64,000 bases of DNA from Treponema sp. Marseille-Q4130 (GCF_014334325.1 NZ_JACSET010000004.1:62001-126000), one strand, 5' to 3'. Positions 33,423 through 43,126 are shown, counted from the stretch's first letter. Made by a program: numbers and translations. The notes: generated by a model from the sequence alone, not told the origin.

Positions 33423-34922
33423 TTAAAAACAGCGCTTCACGTACAGTTTCCAATCGCTTGTCGTTTGAAAGACGTCGGAACCCTTGTTATAAAAGCCGAA
33501 TTTTTGATACAAAAAAAACGACAGCCCCGCATAATAATTTTTATACACGCAGTGTTCGTAGGCTGCGTTTCCGTACCAGATGAGGTTGTACCCCGAAGAA
33601 CCTTCGGGAGGAGCGGAACCGGGTATCGTGTAAAACGCGCTGAACGCTCCGTCGAGAACAAAAGTTCCCGCGCGAAGGTTCGCCGCTCTAAAGCCCGCCT
33701 TTGCGTTCCCGCCGATGCCCAAATCGTAGAGACGCTGTTCGCTTCCGTCGTATATCGATTTTCGCTTGTTCGCTTTGAGATTAAAATAATAATCCGACGC
33801 GCCCAAGTATGTAGCTCCGATGCCGCTTTTCCACTCGAGCGTCCACGCGTGGGCGAGCTCGTGCTTTTGACGAACCGAAAAACCGAACGAATTGTTTTGA
33901 TAATTCACATCCGTCGCCATGATAAAATCATACGACAGATCGAGGGCAAGCGTCGTCGCAAGCGTATCGCTCGCATCGAAAACCCACGAGCGCAGCAATC
34001 CGTTTGCAAATATTTTTATGTCGTAATAATTTCCGTCAAAGCCCGCGTCGGTCGAAAGCGTAAACTGTTCGAAGGGCTTTTGTACGTCGCGCACGTACGG
34101 GCTTCCGTATACGAGGTCGAAACCGATGCCGCCTGAGACGGCATTTCGGTAACCGTCGTCTTTATAAGCTTTGTCGGAAAAATCGAAGGCGGTATCGATG
34201 TGATCGGCCGACAAGCGAATCGAAAACTCTTCGATCCGGTCTTTTTCCCGCGGCGCTTTTTCTCCGGTGAGGAACCGGTTTAATGCGGCCTGCGGGCTTG
34301 CGATCCATGAAAGATAGGGATACTTGTCGTCGAGAGAAAGGTAGATACGGTGAAACATTTCGCCCAAAAAACTTCCGCCGATCGGCGTATGGATGACGTC
34401 GTTAAACGAAGGCGGCTCGTTTTCCATCGTATATTCCCACATCAGCGATCCGAAAGCCGCAAACGCAAAGGATTGCCAAAAATTAAAACCGTTCGCCCTG
34501 CCCGCCGCAAAGTACACCGACCCCTGATACGGATGACCGATTTGGTTTACTTCGAATTCGTCCTGATCCCACACCCACGGATGCGTGATATTGTGAGCCA
34601 TCGTCGAAAGGGAAATGTCGGCGAATTCCGATCGCGTGACAACTCGGTTAAACGTCGTTATAAAAATATTGAACGAAAAGACTTCGCCCGCGGCGATTGC
34701 ACCGTGCCGGAAATCCGCTTTCGTAAATTCCGCTTCTTCGAAATCGCGTTCAGCCTTTTCAGCGCCGTCGTCCGTACCCTCTTTACCGAAAACGCTATCA
34801 GCCTTTTCAGTAAAATCGATCGCTTGGGTTTCGGCAATATCGCCCGCATTTTGTTGTGCGTAAACAGCGGTACAAACGCACAACAAAAGCATACAAGCCG
34901 ACAGCCGTATATTTTTTTTCAT
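33423..34922 (-). CDS. DUF3943 outer-membrane protein
   Basis: 499 residues: signal peptide (MLLLCVCTAVYAQ), acidic linker, then the DUF3943 block: NITHPWVWDQDEFEVNQIGHPYQGSVYFAAGRANGF, FAAFGSLMWEYTMENEPPSFNDVIHTPIGGSFLGE. The rest is barrel-like strands ending KLYVKRCF. Function unknown; the block resembles lipid-modifying or PAP2-associated barrel proteins. Same orientation as the Wzi-like gene, 112 bases upstream of it, probably same transcription unit or twin barrels of one surface system. Confidence 0.8.
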   Translation of the reverse strand: MKKNIRLSACMLLLCVCTAVYAQQNAGDIAETQAIDFTEKADSVFGKEGTDDGAEKAERDFEEAEFTKADFRHGAIAAGEVFSFNIFITTFNRVVTRSEFADISLSTMAHNITHPWVWDQDEFEVNQIGHPYQGSVYFAAGRANGFNFWQSFAFAAFGSLMWEYTMENEPPSFNDVIHTPIGGSFLGEMFHRIYLSLDDKYPYLSWIASPQAALNRFLTGEKAPREKDRIEEFSIRLSADHIDTAFDFSDKAYKDDGYRNAVSGGIGFDLVYGSPYVRDVQKPFEQFTLSTDAGFDGNYYDIKIFANGLLRSWVFDASDTLATTLALDLSYDFIMATDVNYQNNSFGFSVRQKHELAHAWTLEWKSGIGATYLGASDYYFNLKANKRKSIYDGSEQRLYDLGIGGNAKAGFRAANLRAGTFVLDGAFSAFYTIPGSAPPEGSSGYNLIWYGNAAYEHCVYKNYYAGLSFFLYQKFGFYNKGSDVFQTTSDWKLYVKRCF

Positions 34923-35060
34923 AGAGCCGCCTTTATACAGCGGTACTGTACCATAAAAAATGTCGCCTGTAAACGGTACGCATTTTACTGTTTTATGTTT
35001 TGTTGATTGAAACGGCGATCCGTGATAAAATGGCGCGTATATGAACAGACAGGAGTTTTT

Positions 35061-36311
35061 ATGCAGACGGCGTTATTTTTATACATAGATCCGGGAACGG
35101 GCAGTATGCTCTTTTCGATCCTCATCGGAGCGGCTGCGACGCTTTTTTTTCTCGGCAAAGCGGCGCTTTTAAAACTGAAATTGTTTTTTTCGGGAAAACG
35201 CGGCAAGGGAGCTCAAGCCGCCGACGCGTCGTATAAACAGTACGTCGTCTATTGCGAAGGAAAACAATATTGGAACGTCTTTAAACCCGTCGCGGACGAA
35301 TTCGAAAAACGGCGGCTTCCACTCATCTACTACACATCGGCCGAAGACGATCCTATTTTCGAACAGCAGTATCAATTTGTTAAAGCGGAATATATCGGCG
35401 AAGGAAACGCCGCATTTGCACGCCTCAACCTTTTAAGCGCGGGCATCGTTTTGATGACGACGCCCGGTCTCAACGTGTATCAGCTCAAGCGCAGCAAAAA
35501 CGTAGGTCACTATTCGCATGTGCTCCACATGCCGAACGACGCGACAACGTACCGCCTCTTCGGCCTCGACTACTTCGATTCCGTGCTGCTCACCGGCGAT
35601 TATCAAAAAGCGGATATCCGTGCGCTCGAAGCTCAGCGCGGCATCGCGAAAAAAGAGCTCGTCACCGTCGGCTGTACCTATCTCGATGTGCTTGCGCAAA
35701 AGATCAAAGCGATTCCCGAAGAAGAACATCACGTCTTTACGGTGCTCGTCTCTCCGTCGTGGGGAGATGTCGGCGTTTTAAAAAAATACGGCGAACGCCT
35801 CCTCGATCCGCTTGCCGCGACGGGATGGCGTATTATTGTGCGTCCGCACCCGCAATCGAAAAAGTCTGAAGCCGATATGCTCGACCGTCTTGAAAAGCGT
35901 TACAAAGACAGCAAAAACGTCGAATGGGATTACAATCGCGACAATATCTACGCGATGAAAAAAGCGGATATAATGATTTCCGATTTTTCCGGTATCATAT
36001 TCGATTATGCATTTTTATGCGATAAACCGGTCATGTACGTCAACGCCGACATGGATCTGCGCCCCTATGACGCCTACGATCTGCAAAAAGAGTTATGGCA
36101 GTTTGCAATGTTGAAAAAGATCGGCATCAAACTCGATGAAGCGGATTTTTCGTCGATCAAAGACGTCATTCAGAACGCGAGCGACAGCCCTGCCCTCGCC
36201 GCCGGACGGAAAGAAGCGAAAGCGGCCGCGTGGATGTACGAAGGCAAAGCCGGCGCGAATATCGTCGACTTTATGATCGAAACCGTAAACGCGCTTAAAG
36301 CCGCCGTATAA
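35061..36311 (+). CDS. CDP-glycerol:polyglycerophosphate transferase-like protein
   Basis: 416 residues from ATG at 35061 (AGGAG five bases upstream). One N-terminal membrane anchor (GTGSMLFSILIGAAATLFFLG), then a GT-B fold of the TagF/TagB type: YVVYCEGKQYWNVFKPVADEF, VGHYSHVLHMPNDATTYRLFGLDYFDSVLLTGDY, a conserved VLVSPSWGDVGVLKKYG loop, IIVRPHPQSKKSE and DIMISDFSGIIFDYAFLCDKPVMYVN. Family members polymerise glycerol phosphate. In a bacterium without classical teichoic acid it may build the phosphoglycerol part of a membrane glycolipid, together with the enzyme at 24805. Confidence 0.82.
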   Translation: MQTALFLYIDPGTGSMLFSILIGAAATLFFLGKAALLKLKLFFSGKRGKGAQAADASYKQYVVYCEGKQYWNVFKPVADEFEKRRLPLIYYTSAEDDPIFEQQYQFVKAEYIGEGNAAFARLNLLSAGIVLMTTPGLNVYQLKRSKNVGHYSHVLHMPNDATTYRLFGLDYFDSVLLTGDYQKADIRALEAQRGIAKKELVTVGCTYLDVLAQKIKAIPEEEHHVFTVLVSPSWGDVGVLKKYGERLLDPLAATGWRIIVRPHPQSKKSEADMLDRLEKRYKDSKNVEWDYNRDNIYAMKKADIMISDFSGIIFDYAFLCDKPVMYVNADMDLRPYDAYDLQKELWQFAMLKKIGIKLDEADFSSIKDVIQNASDSPALAAGRKEAKAAAWMYEGKAGANIVDFMIETVNALKAAV

Positions 36312-37433
36312 TCAGCAGATGCAGGCTACGGAGCGCACAATCGCTTCGAGCGAATCCTTCCGCGTTTCGAATTCGCGGACGAGTTTTATCTGTGTGCGGG
36401 CGCGGTCGAGGTTGTGAGATTCACGGTCTGTCTTAAAATAGCGGTCGCCTTCGATATAGTCGGCGAGAAAGCGCATGCCGCATTCGAGCGTCATAATCTT
36501 TGCTCCTACAGGAAGCAGGCGAAGCTCGCTTTCGGTGAGCGTACCGCGCGAGCCTGCGATATATCCCTCCGCACCGGCGCGGAATAATTTTTCGTCAAGG
36601 CACACCTTCGACAGATCCCTTTCGTCTTCGGCACCCGTGCTCGCGCCGAAGCGTATCGCATCTCCGAAATCGAAACCCGCAAAACCCGGCATCACCGTAT
36701 CCAAATCGATAACGCATAAACCTTTGCGCGTCTCCTTGTCGAGGAGCACGTTATTGAGCTTCGCATCGTTGTGCGTCACGCGGAGGGGAAGGACGCCCTC
36801 GCTGTATGCGTCGGCGTATACGCGCATATCGCGTTCGTGTGAGATATAAAAATCGATTTCGTCCCGAACGGATGCCGCTCTGCCGCACGCGTCGCGCTTT
36901 ACCGTATCGATAAAATCGCGGTAGCGCTTCGGCGTATCGTGAAAAGCGGGAATCGTTTCATGCAGAGAAGATGCCGGAAAATCGGAGAGAAGATATTGAA
37001 ATGTGCCGAACGCATAAGAGGCGTTGTAAAAATCGGTTTCGCTTTGCGCGGCGTCTATACTCAGCGCGTCTTCGATAAAACGATACGCCCTCCAGCACGC
37101 GCCTTTTTTGCTTCGGGTATAGAGAGCACCCTCTTTATTTTTAATAAAGGTCATCGCTTCACGCGACGCGTCTCCTCCGTTTTTAATAATTTTTTCTGCA
37201 AGGAACGAAGTAACGCGCCAGATATTGTCCATGAGCGCGTCAACGTCTTTGAATACGTCGGTATTGATACGCTGTACGATATAACGGTTTTCTTTTCCGC
37301 CGTCGTCATAGGTTGCAAAAAAAGTGTCGTTTATGTGGCCGCTTCCGAAGCGGACGCACGAGCGGCAGACTCCGGAAAACGGATAGGATGAGAGGATATC
37401 GCGTATTTCCGCGTTTCGCTCTTCGCCGATCAT
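36312..37433 (-). CDS. NahK-like phosphotransferase (APH fold)
   Basis: About 373 residues with an aminoglycoside-phosphotransferase fold: RFGSGHINDTFFATY ATP loop, YIVQRINTDVFKDVDALMDNI, the Brenner motif THNDAKLNNVLL and the metal-binding CVIDLDTVMPGFAGFDFGDAIR. The pattern matches N-acetylhexosamine 1-kinase. The open frame extends to 37472, but that start lies inside the two-hairpin repeat; ATG at 37433 has GGGAG five bases upstream and is preferred (ATG at 37445 also possible). Likely phosphorylates the sugar imported by the adjacent ABC system. Confidence 0.85.
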   Translation of the reverse strand: MIGEERNAEIRDILSSYPFSGVCRSCVRFGSGHINDTFFATYDDGGKENRYIVQRINTDVFKDVDALMDNIWRVTSFLAEKIIKNGGDASREAMTFIKNKEGALYTRSKKGACWRAYRFIEDALSIDAAQSETDFYNASYAFGTFQYLLSDFPASSLHETIPAFHDTPKRYRDFIDTVKRDACGRAASVRDEIDFYISHERDMRVYADAYSEGVLPLRVTHNDAKLNNVLLDKETRKGLCVIDLDTVMPGFAGFDFGDAIRFGASTGAEDERDLSKVCLDEKLFRAGAEGYIAGSRGTLTESELRLLPVGAKIMTLECGMRFLADYIEGDRYFKTDRESHNLDRARTQIKLVREFETRKDSLEAIVRSVACIC

Positions 37434-37443
37434 AAGGACTCCC

Positions 37444-37516
37444 ATAAAAACTTTTGCAGGATGTTTCGACATCCGAAAAAGTTTTTAGCCGTGCGCGTAA
37501 GCGCACACGTTGAATA
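37444..37516 (-). mobile_element. two-hairpin repeat, short copy in the kinase leader
   Basis: On the minus strand: GTGCGC-TTAC-GCGCAC, GGCT, then AAAAACTTTTTCGGATG-TCGAAA-CATCCTGC and AAAAGTTTTT, matching the copy at 6177 almost base for base except for its long loop. It ends at TAT directly before GGGAG, the kinase ribosome-binding site. No target duplication could be seen here. Confidence 0.75.
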
Positions 37517-37645
37517 GTCGAGTTTGCGAAATACGGTATATCATATCTATTCTGTTTTTATCAAAACGATACACATACACTTCTTCTGCAAACATCCGTG
37601 CAAACTCGAGATAAAAAGCGACGGCGATATTTCAGACGGCGCTTT

Positions 37646-39679
37646 TTATCGTACCTCCTTTCGACCGCTCAATCCGCCGGAAGACTTCATGCTGAAATCG
37701 AGGCAAAAGGGCGGCGGCGAAGCGTGCATTCTGCTCCAAATATCGGCAAGCGGAGATTCGCTTTCGCGGATATTCGCAAAGTTGCGGGAAAGCGTTTTGT
37801 ACGCTTCATCTTTTTTTCCGAGCGATGCGCATGCCCTGCCGTACGCGACGGCAAGGGAATCGCTGTTTTTCCACGCATCGGGAAGCGAGCTATAGAGTTC
37901 GATCGCTTTTTCATAGCGTTCCGTTTGTACGAGGAGGGCTGCGTATTCTTCGGCAACGGAGACGTCCGCATAAAATCCTGCAGCCCGGGAAGCGCACTCA
38001 TAATGCGAAAGCGCTCCGGCAATATCGTTTTTGAAAAGCGCAAGCTGCGCGAGATTTCTCTGCGTCCACGCGGTGCTGCACGCTTTTTCGGCATTGAACC
38101 AACACGATGCGGCACCTTCTTCATCGCCGTTTTCCATTTTCATAAGGCCCAAGTGATAGAATGCATTCCACGGGGGCATCTCTTTCGAAGCGGCTATGTA
38201 TGCTTCAAGCAGTTCCTGCCATTTTCTCCCTGTCATAAATTGCCCCGGACCGTCTTCGGGGGCGCGATACGGAAAGCTTCCTTCCGTAAGCAAAAGCCGC
38301 CACTGGTTTTGCTCGTCCGAAAAACAAAAGGCCGCAGACGGCGGTATATCGCTTTCGCCCTGCATCATCCGCCGCTCTTTTTCGAGCGCGCCCCACTCCC
38401 CCGCATCGGAAAGCGTTTTTGAAATCGGAAGATCGGCTTCAGCCGCATAGGATGCGTCGAGCAAATCGAGCTTTGACGTGTCGATCGAATCGCGTACGCG
38501 GCGCTCGACGGCGCTCGCGGCGAGATTCCAATCGTTCGATGCGGCATCGCTTACCGATACGCAAAGAAGTCCGAAAGCCTGCGTCCACTCCCACCTGTCA
38601 CGCGGGGGCATACTGACGCCGTGGAGCTGCGTTTGCGAAAGCCCCGCCTGTATTTCAAAGTAGCGGCAGTCGGCACTTTCCTCTTCCCCTTCGCGTGCGC
38701 CAAGCGACGTTTCGGCTTCCCCTGCGAGAAAACTCCCCCAATGCCTCCCGCCGCGGCAGTTTCCCCAGCAAAACATTTTACGGTATGAAAGCTCTCCGGT
38801 CGAAACGTCGAACAAACCCGCGCCGTCTTTTTCGAGGGCTGCTTCCCACGGATGGGATTCGTCGGTACAGTTAAAAAAGTATTCGCTCGAAAAAGGTATG
38901 CGCGCAGGATAGGACAGGTCGATGTCGGGAGCTATGGGAAAAAACGGCATACGGCCGTAACCGAAAGTCGGTCTGCCGTTTTGATCATCCGGCGTTTTAT
39001 ACAGGGCATGACGGGAAGAAGCGAACACGCGGGACGAGTCCGTCTGCGGCACTGCGATATTCGTCCAATAATAAACGGAAAGCGGCTCGTCGTTTATATT
39101 GAAGATGACCGGATGCGCGTACAAAAAATGCGAGGATGAGGGAAGATGAAAATCGATTTGCCAAAAAAAATCTTTGCACCGCTCATACGAATACATGCGC
39201 AGAAATTCTTCACCGTCCGATGCGCGCACCGACGCAAAGCCGACGGTCGAACAGGTTGTAAACGCGTGCCCGTACTGTCCCACATTCCATTCAATGCCGC
39301 CTGAAAACCACGCATTGCGTATGGCGAGATTTGCCGGCTGGAGCACTCCGTTTTTGTACAAAAGCTCGCGCCCCTCCGTTTTGTCGACGAGCGACCAAAG
39401 CCGCCCTCCCCAATCGGGAAGAAATTCCGCTTTGATAAAATCGTTTTCCATGACGATCGTGCGGATATCGCATTCCTTTCTGTTACGGTCGTATCTGTCC
39501 TGCACCGTATACGGCAAAATCCGATAACCGCATGAAAAACCCGCTCCGCTCAAACAAAAGGGCGGCGTTCCTTTGCAAAACTCGACGCGCATATCGTGTT
39601 CGCGAGAGCGGAAATGCGGCAGCGGGTTTTCCCCCTGCAAAAGTGCGGCGGATATTTTTTCGGTCGAAGCATATATCAT
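37646..39679 (-). CDS. DUF5107 and TPR protein, sugar-related
   Basis: 677 residues from ATG at 39679 (GAGAGG ten bases upstream; a longer frame runs into the permease gene). Residues 70-430 are a beta-sandwich like galactose mutarotases (IKAEFLPDWGGRLWSLVDK, NAWFSGGIEWNVGQYGHAF, GGRHWGSFLAGEAETSL), the DUF5107 family. Residues 510-660 are TPR repeats (NAFYHLGLMKMENGDEEGAASCWFNAEKA, RNLAQLALFKNDIAGALSHYECA). Cytosolic, no signal peptide. In the sugar operon it probably binds or modifies an imported glycan. Confidence 0.8.
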   Translation of the reverse strand: MIYASTEKISAALLQGENPLPHFRSREHDMRVEFCKGTPPFCLSGAGFSCGYRILPYTVQDRYDRNRKECDIRTIVMENDFIKAEFLPDWGGRLWSLVDKTEGRELLYKNGVLQPANLAIRNAWFSGGIEWNVGQYGHAFTTCSTVGFASVRASDGEEFLRMYSYERCKDFFWQIDFHLPSSSHFLYAHPVIFNINDEPLSVYYWTNIAVPQTDSSRVFASSRHALYKTPDDQNGRPTFGYGRMPFFPIAPDIDLSYPARIPFSSEYFFNCTDESHPWEAALEKDGAGLFDVSTGELSYRKMFCWGNCRGGRHWGSFLAGEAETSLGAREGEEESADCRYFEIQAGLSQTQLHGVSMPPRDRWEWTQAFGLLCVSVSDAASNDWNLAASAVERRVRDSIDTSKLDLLDASYAAEADLPISKTLSDAGEWGALEKERRMMQGESDIPPSAAFCFSDEQNQWRLLLTEGSFPYRAPEDGPGQFMTGRKWQELLEAYIAASKEMPPWNAFYHLGLMKMENGDEEGAASCWFNAEKACSTAWTQRNLAQLALFKNDIAGALSHYECASRAAGFYADVSVAEEYAALLVQTERYEKAIELYSSLPDAWKNSDSLAVAYGRACASLGKKDEAYKTLSRNFANIRESESPLADIWSRMHASPPPFCLDFSMKSSGGLSGRKEVR

Positions 39680-39693
39680 ACGATAAAATCCTC

Positions 39694-40566
39694 TCAGCCC
39701 TTGATCGCTCCGCTCGTCACTCCGGTGATGACTTTTTCCGAAAGAAAAAGATACAAGATAAACGTCGGCAAAAACACGATGACGACGCTCGCAAACATAC
39801 CGCCCCAGTCGCCCGTGTAGCGCATCGACTGAATCATATTGTAGAGTCCGACGGCGACAGGACGTACGGAAGTTCTGTTTGCGAATATGAGCGACATAAA
39901 ATATTCGTTCCACACGGTGATAAAATTGAAAATGCTCATCGTTACGATACCGGGCTGTGCGAGCGGAAAGATGATAATCCAAAACGTCATTATAGGATGA
40001 CAGCCGTCTATAGCCGCAGCTTCTTCGTACGACGGGCTCAAATTTCTGAAAAATGCGGAAAGGTAAAATACGCCGAAGGGAATGTTCATCGCCGTATACA
40101 GAAAGATAATAAGGGCGCGATTGTTCGTCAAATGCAGCTGCGACACAAGACCGAACAGAGGCATGATAACCATTATAAGCGGTATGCCGAGCCCCGCAGC
40201 GAACATATTTTGCAGCAGCGCGTTTCCTTTGAATTTAAAACGGGAAAGCACGTAGGCTGCGGGTGCGGAAATGACGACGATCGCCGTACAGGATGCGAGC
40301 GTGTACAAAAGTGAGTTCATAAAAAACACCGAAACCTTTTGCGTATTCCACGCTTTTATGTAATTGTCCAAGTGAAAGCCGCTTTCGAATTTGAACATGT
40401 GGTCGGAAAAAATTTCCTGGGACGTTGAAAAAGAAGCGAACACTACCCAGCCGATGAGGATAAACGTAAACAAAACCCACAGACTCACAAGCGTATACTT
40501 TGCAATACCGAAACAGTTTCGACTCGTATTCGATTTGCCTCTATACATTTTATTAAATTCGGACAT
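39694..40566 (-). CDS. sugar ABC transporter permease (MalG type)
   Basis: 290 residues, six helices; EAA loop SYEEAAAIDGCHPIMTFWIIIFP near residue 180. GGGAGG precedes the ATG. It follows the other permease by 13 bases. Confidence 0.95.
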   Translation of the reverse strand: MSEFNKMYRGKSNTSRNCFGIAKYTLVSLWVLFTFILIGWVVFASFSTSQEIFSDHMFKFESGFHLDNYIKAWNTQKVSVFFMNSLLYTLASCTAIVVISAPAAYVLSRFKFKGNALLQNMFAAGLGIPLIMVIMPLFGLVSQLHLTNNRALIIFLYTAMNIPFGVFYLSAFFRNLSPSYEEAAAIDGCHPIMTFWIIIFPLAQPGIVTMSIFNFITVWNEYFMSLIFANRTSVRPVAVGLYNMIQSMRYTGDWGGMFASVVIVFLPTFILYLFLSEKVITGVTSGAIKG

Positions 40567-40579
40567 CGTATGCCTCCCG

Positions 40580-41494
40580 TCACACTTCCGTGTCGTCGTT
40601 TTTCACGATCCGGCTTGTCAACAAAAACACGACGACAACGATGAGCATCATGATAATACCGATTGCGGCTCCGGCACCGGTATCGCGTGCCGTATTCGCC
40701 GCAGATGAAGAGCCGAACACGAGTTCGTACATATAATTCATCGGTGCGACGGTATCGTTCGAAAGATTTACCGGACTGAACAGCTGCCCCCACACGAAAA
40801 AACCGACGGTATATACCGTCCACATAACGAGGTTCGTGCGCGCGACACCGCGCAAAAACGGAACGGTTATATGTATAAAGCGCTGCCAACCGTTGCATCC
40901 GTCAAGCAGCGCCGCTTCGTAATAATCGCGCGGAATCTGCTCGATGCCGCTCATAAAGATAAGCATGTGATAACCGACCATACCGAAACAATATGCGACG
41001 AGCATGCTCCAAAAGAGATTGCCCGGTCCCGTCCACAATATCTTTTCCGCTCCCCGAAGGATGCCCATGCTATGGAGCACGCCGTGGAGCAAACCGTAGT
41101 CGGGATTGTAGATGTAATTGATCCACATCGTTCCCATAGCGACGGCGCTCACGACGTTCGGAAGATAGATGGCGCTTCTGAAAAACGCTTTTGCGCGGAT
41201 GCCGCTCGACAGGATGACGGCGAAAAGCAAACTCACGAACATCGTGCCGAGTCCGCCCGTAAACCAAATGCGCGCGATATTGAACATCGACTGCAAAAAA
41301 ATCGGCGTTGAAAATAATTTTTTATAATTGCCGAAACCGAAAAATTTCCAGCCTGCAACGGGCTCGGAAATACTTTCGATACGGAAAAAACTCATGACGA
41401 AGGTTCTGACTGTCGGATACAAAAAGAACAGCGCATAGCATATAAGAGCGGGCGTCAAAAAGACGACAATCATCATTTTATTTTTTTTGAGCAT
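40580..41494 (-). CDS. sugar ABC transporter permease (MalF type)
   Basis: 304 residues from ATG at 41494 (CAGGACGG upstream; the longer frame to 41599 has no membrane-protein character). Opens MLKKNKMMIVVFLTPALICY; EAA loop YYEAALLDGCNGWQRFIHITVP. Pairs with the MalG-type permease downstream. Confidence 0.93.
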   Translation of the reverse strand: MLKKNKMMIVVFLTPALICYALFFLYPTVRTFVMSFFRIESISEPVAGWKFFGFGNYKKLFSTPIFLQSMFNIARIWFTGGLGTMFVSLLFAVILSSGIRAKAFFRSAIYLPNVVSAVAMGTMWINYIYNPDYGLLHGVLHSMGILRGAEKILWTGPGNLFWSMLVAYCFGMVGYHMLIFMSGIEQIPRDYYEAALLDGCNGWQRFIHITVPFLRGVARTNLVMWTVYTVGFFVWGQLFSPVNLSNDTVAPMNYMYELVFGSSSAANTARDTGAGAAIGIIMMLIVVVVFLLTSRIVKNDDTEV

Positions 41495-41571
41495 GGCAAA
41501 ACCGTCCTGAGTAATGAAAAGAACACGGTCGACTTCTTCGCTCCGGAGACGATCGGAGCCGTCCGGAAATT

Positions 41572-41597
41572 GCGGGGCGCACGACAGTGCGCCCCGC
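41572..41597 (-). repeat. strong hairpin between binding-protein and permease genes
   Basis: Perfect 11-bp GC-rich stem GCGGGGCGCAC / GTGCGCCCCGC with a GACA loop and no T-run. Located 98 bases after the binding-protein stop. Such hairpins often protect the upstream message from decay, giving more binding protein than permease. Confidence 0.55.
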
Positions 41598-41694
41598 ATG
41601 TCTCTCGGCTGCCTCCGAAAACCGCAGCTTTCAGAGCTTGTTTTTTAAATGACCCTTTTTCTAATGACACTTTTTGAAATCGATGTCCGTTTTG

Positions 41695-42933
41695 TTATTT
41701 TGTCATTGCATCCGCAAACGACTTTGCCGTATGTGTACCGACGATGAGTTTTGCGAAATTTTCTTTTATCTTTGCGTTTACATCGGGACTGTCTTCCATG
41801 CCGCAGGCATACGGAAAACGCTTCGTCGTCGAATCGACGATCACTTTCGCATCGGCAAGCTGAGGAGGCCACGACGAATCGTTTGCGACCGGAATGCCGA
41901 TGCTTTCGGATGCAAGCCGCTCGTCCCATTTACCCGTAGTCATATAGACGATAAAGCGGAACGCTTCTTCGGCGTGCTTGGAATTCTTATTGATGCCGAA
42001 ACTCTGAGCTCCGAAATTGTTCGCTTCCGTACCGTCGCCTGCAGGCGAAATCGCCGGCCACGCAAATGCTCCCCAGTTCATATCGGGTGCATTCCCTTTG
42101 ATTTCATTCGGAAGCCATGTACCGTTGAGATACATCGCCGCCTTCCCCGTTGCTATATCTTCAACCTGTCCCGCAGGATAAATATTCGCCGCCGCTTTCG
42201 GAATGATGTATCCGTTTTTCGCCATATTTTCCCAAATCTTTCCGAACTCAAGCACTTGCGGACCGGTAAAATCGTTGTTTTTTACCATGTCAAGCGCGGC
42301 ATCTTTACCGACGAGCCTGTCCATACAATAGCCGAATAGAGCCGCCATATATGCGTCGTCGACGGTGATGCCGTACACGCCGATCGCTTTGAGCTTTGCG
42401 CACGCATCGAGCATTTCATCCCATGTTGCGGGCACGGAAGCGATGCCGGCTTTTACGAAGAGGTCTTTATTGTACATCGTGACGAAAGCCGAAGGCTGAT
42501 ACGGAATATTTTTTACCGTGCCGCCCGCCAAATCGCGCACGATGGAAAGAAGCGAATTGTTTACGATATCTTTATACGCTTTACCGCCTGTCGTCGGATA
42601 TGTCTTTTCGATAAACGAATCGAGAGGCAAAAGATACTTTCCCCACGCATTGACAACGCGTTCGATATCTTCATCGAAGAGGTCGATGGACTCTCCGGCA
42701 TCGAGCGCCGGCTGGAGCGTTTTTCTGATTTCCCTGCCGTTGAAATTGACGTCGATTTTGATACCGGTTTCTTTTTCGAATTCCCGTACCGCTTCGGCGA
42801 TAACCTGCCCCTGCGGCTCGGCTTCGTTCCACATACTCCAATACACAATTTTTTCACTTTTTTTGCCGCCGCAGCTTATAAAAAGCGCAGCGCACATAAA
42901 GACCGCACATACCGCCCGAATCGATTTTTTCAT
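41695..42933 (-). CDS. sugar ABC transporter substrate-binding lipoprotein
   Basis: 413 residues from ATG at 42933, preceded by AGGGGGATGT. Lipobox AALFISC, then EKIVYWSMWNEAEPQGQVIAEAVREFEKETGIKIDVNF, AAMYLNGTWLPNEIKG, AFRFIVYMTTGKWDERLASESIGIPV, all typical of family 1 carbohydrate-binding proteins. First gene of the operon binding protein-permease-permease-DUF5107. The AraC-type gene is divergent, 193 bases away. Confidence 0.93.
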   Translation of the reverse strand: MKKSIRAVCAVFMCAALFISCGGKKSEKIVYWSMWNEAEPQGQVIAEAVREFEKETGIKIDVNFNGREIRKTLQPALDAGESIDLFDEDIERVVNAWGKYLLPLDSFIEKTYPTTGGKAYKDIVNNSLLSIVRDLAGGTVKNIPYQPSAFVTMYNKDLFVKAGIASVPATWDEMLDACAKLKAIGVYGITVDDAYMAALFGYCMDRLVGKDAALDMVKNNDFTGPQVLEFGKIWENMAKNGYIIPKAAANIYPAGQVEDIATGKAAMYLNGTWLPNEIKGNAPDMNWGAFAWPAISPAGDGTEANNFGAQSFGINKNSKHAEEAFRFIVYMTTGKWDERLASESIGIPVANDSSWPPQLADAKVIVDSTTKRFPYACGMEDSPDVNAKIKENFAKLIVGTHTAKSFADAMTK

Positions 42934-43126
42934 ACATCCCCCTATTGAAAATCCTAAAACCCGTATCGCACTCAACGGCTTCCGCACAGCAGAAAACGTC
43001 AATTTTCGAAGATGTCGTTTCAAAGATGCCGTATCGATAAAAGTGTATCATGTGAATTTTCAGTTGTATTTGCACGATACGGTGTAAAATTTGTCATTTT
43101 CGAAAAATCGATGTATACTCGGAGCT

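Noticed and set aside
36312-37472. Kinase start at 37472
   Set aside because: It lies inside the mobile repeat; ATG at 37433 has a proper ribosome-binding site and gives the usual family N terminus. Kept as a possible alternative only.
37646-39982. 778-residue form of the DUF5107 protein
   Set aside because: The first 101 residues would be antisense-free but overlap the permease gene and are non-family; ATG at 39679 has a ribosome-binding site.
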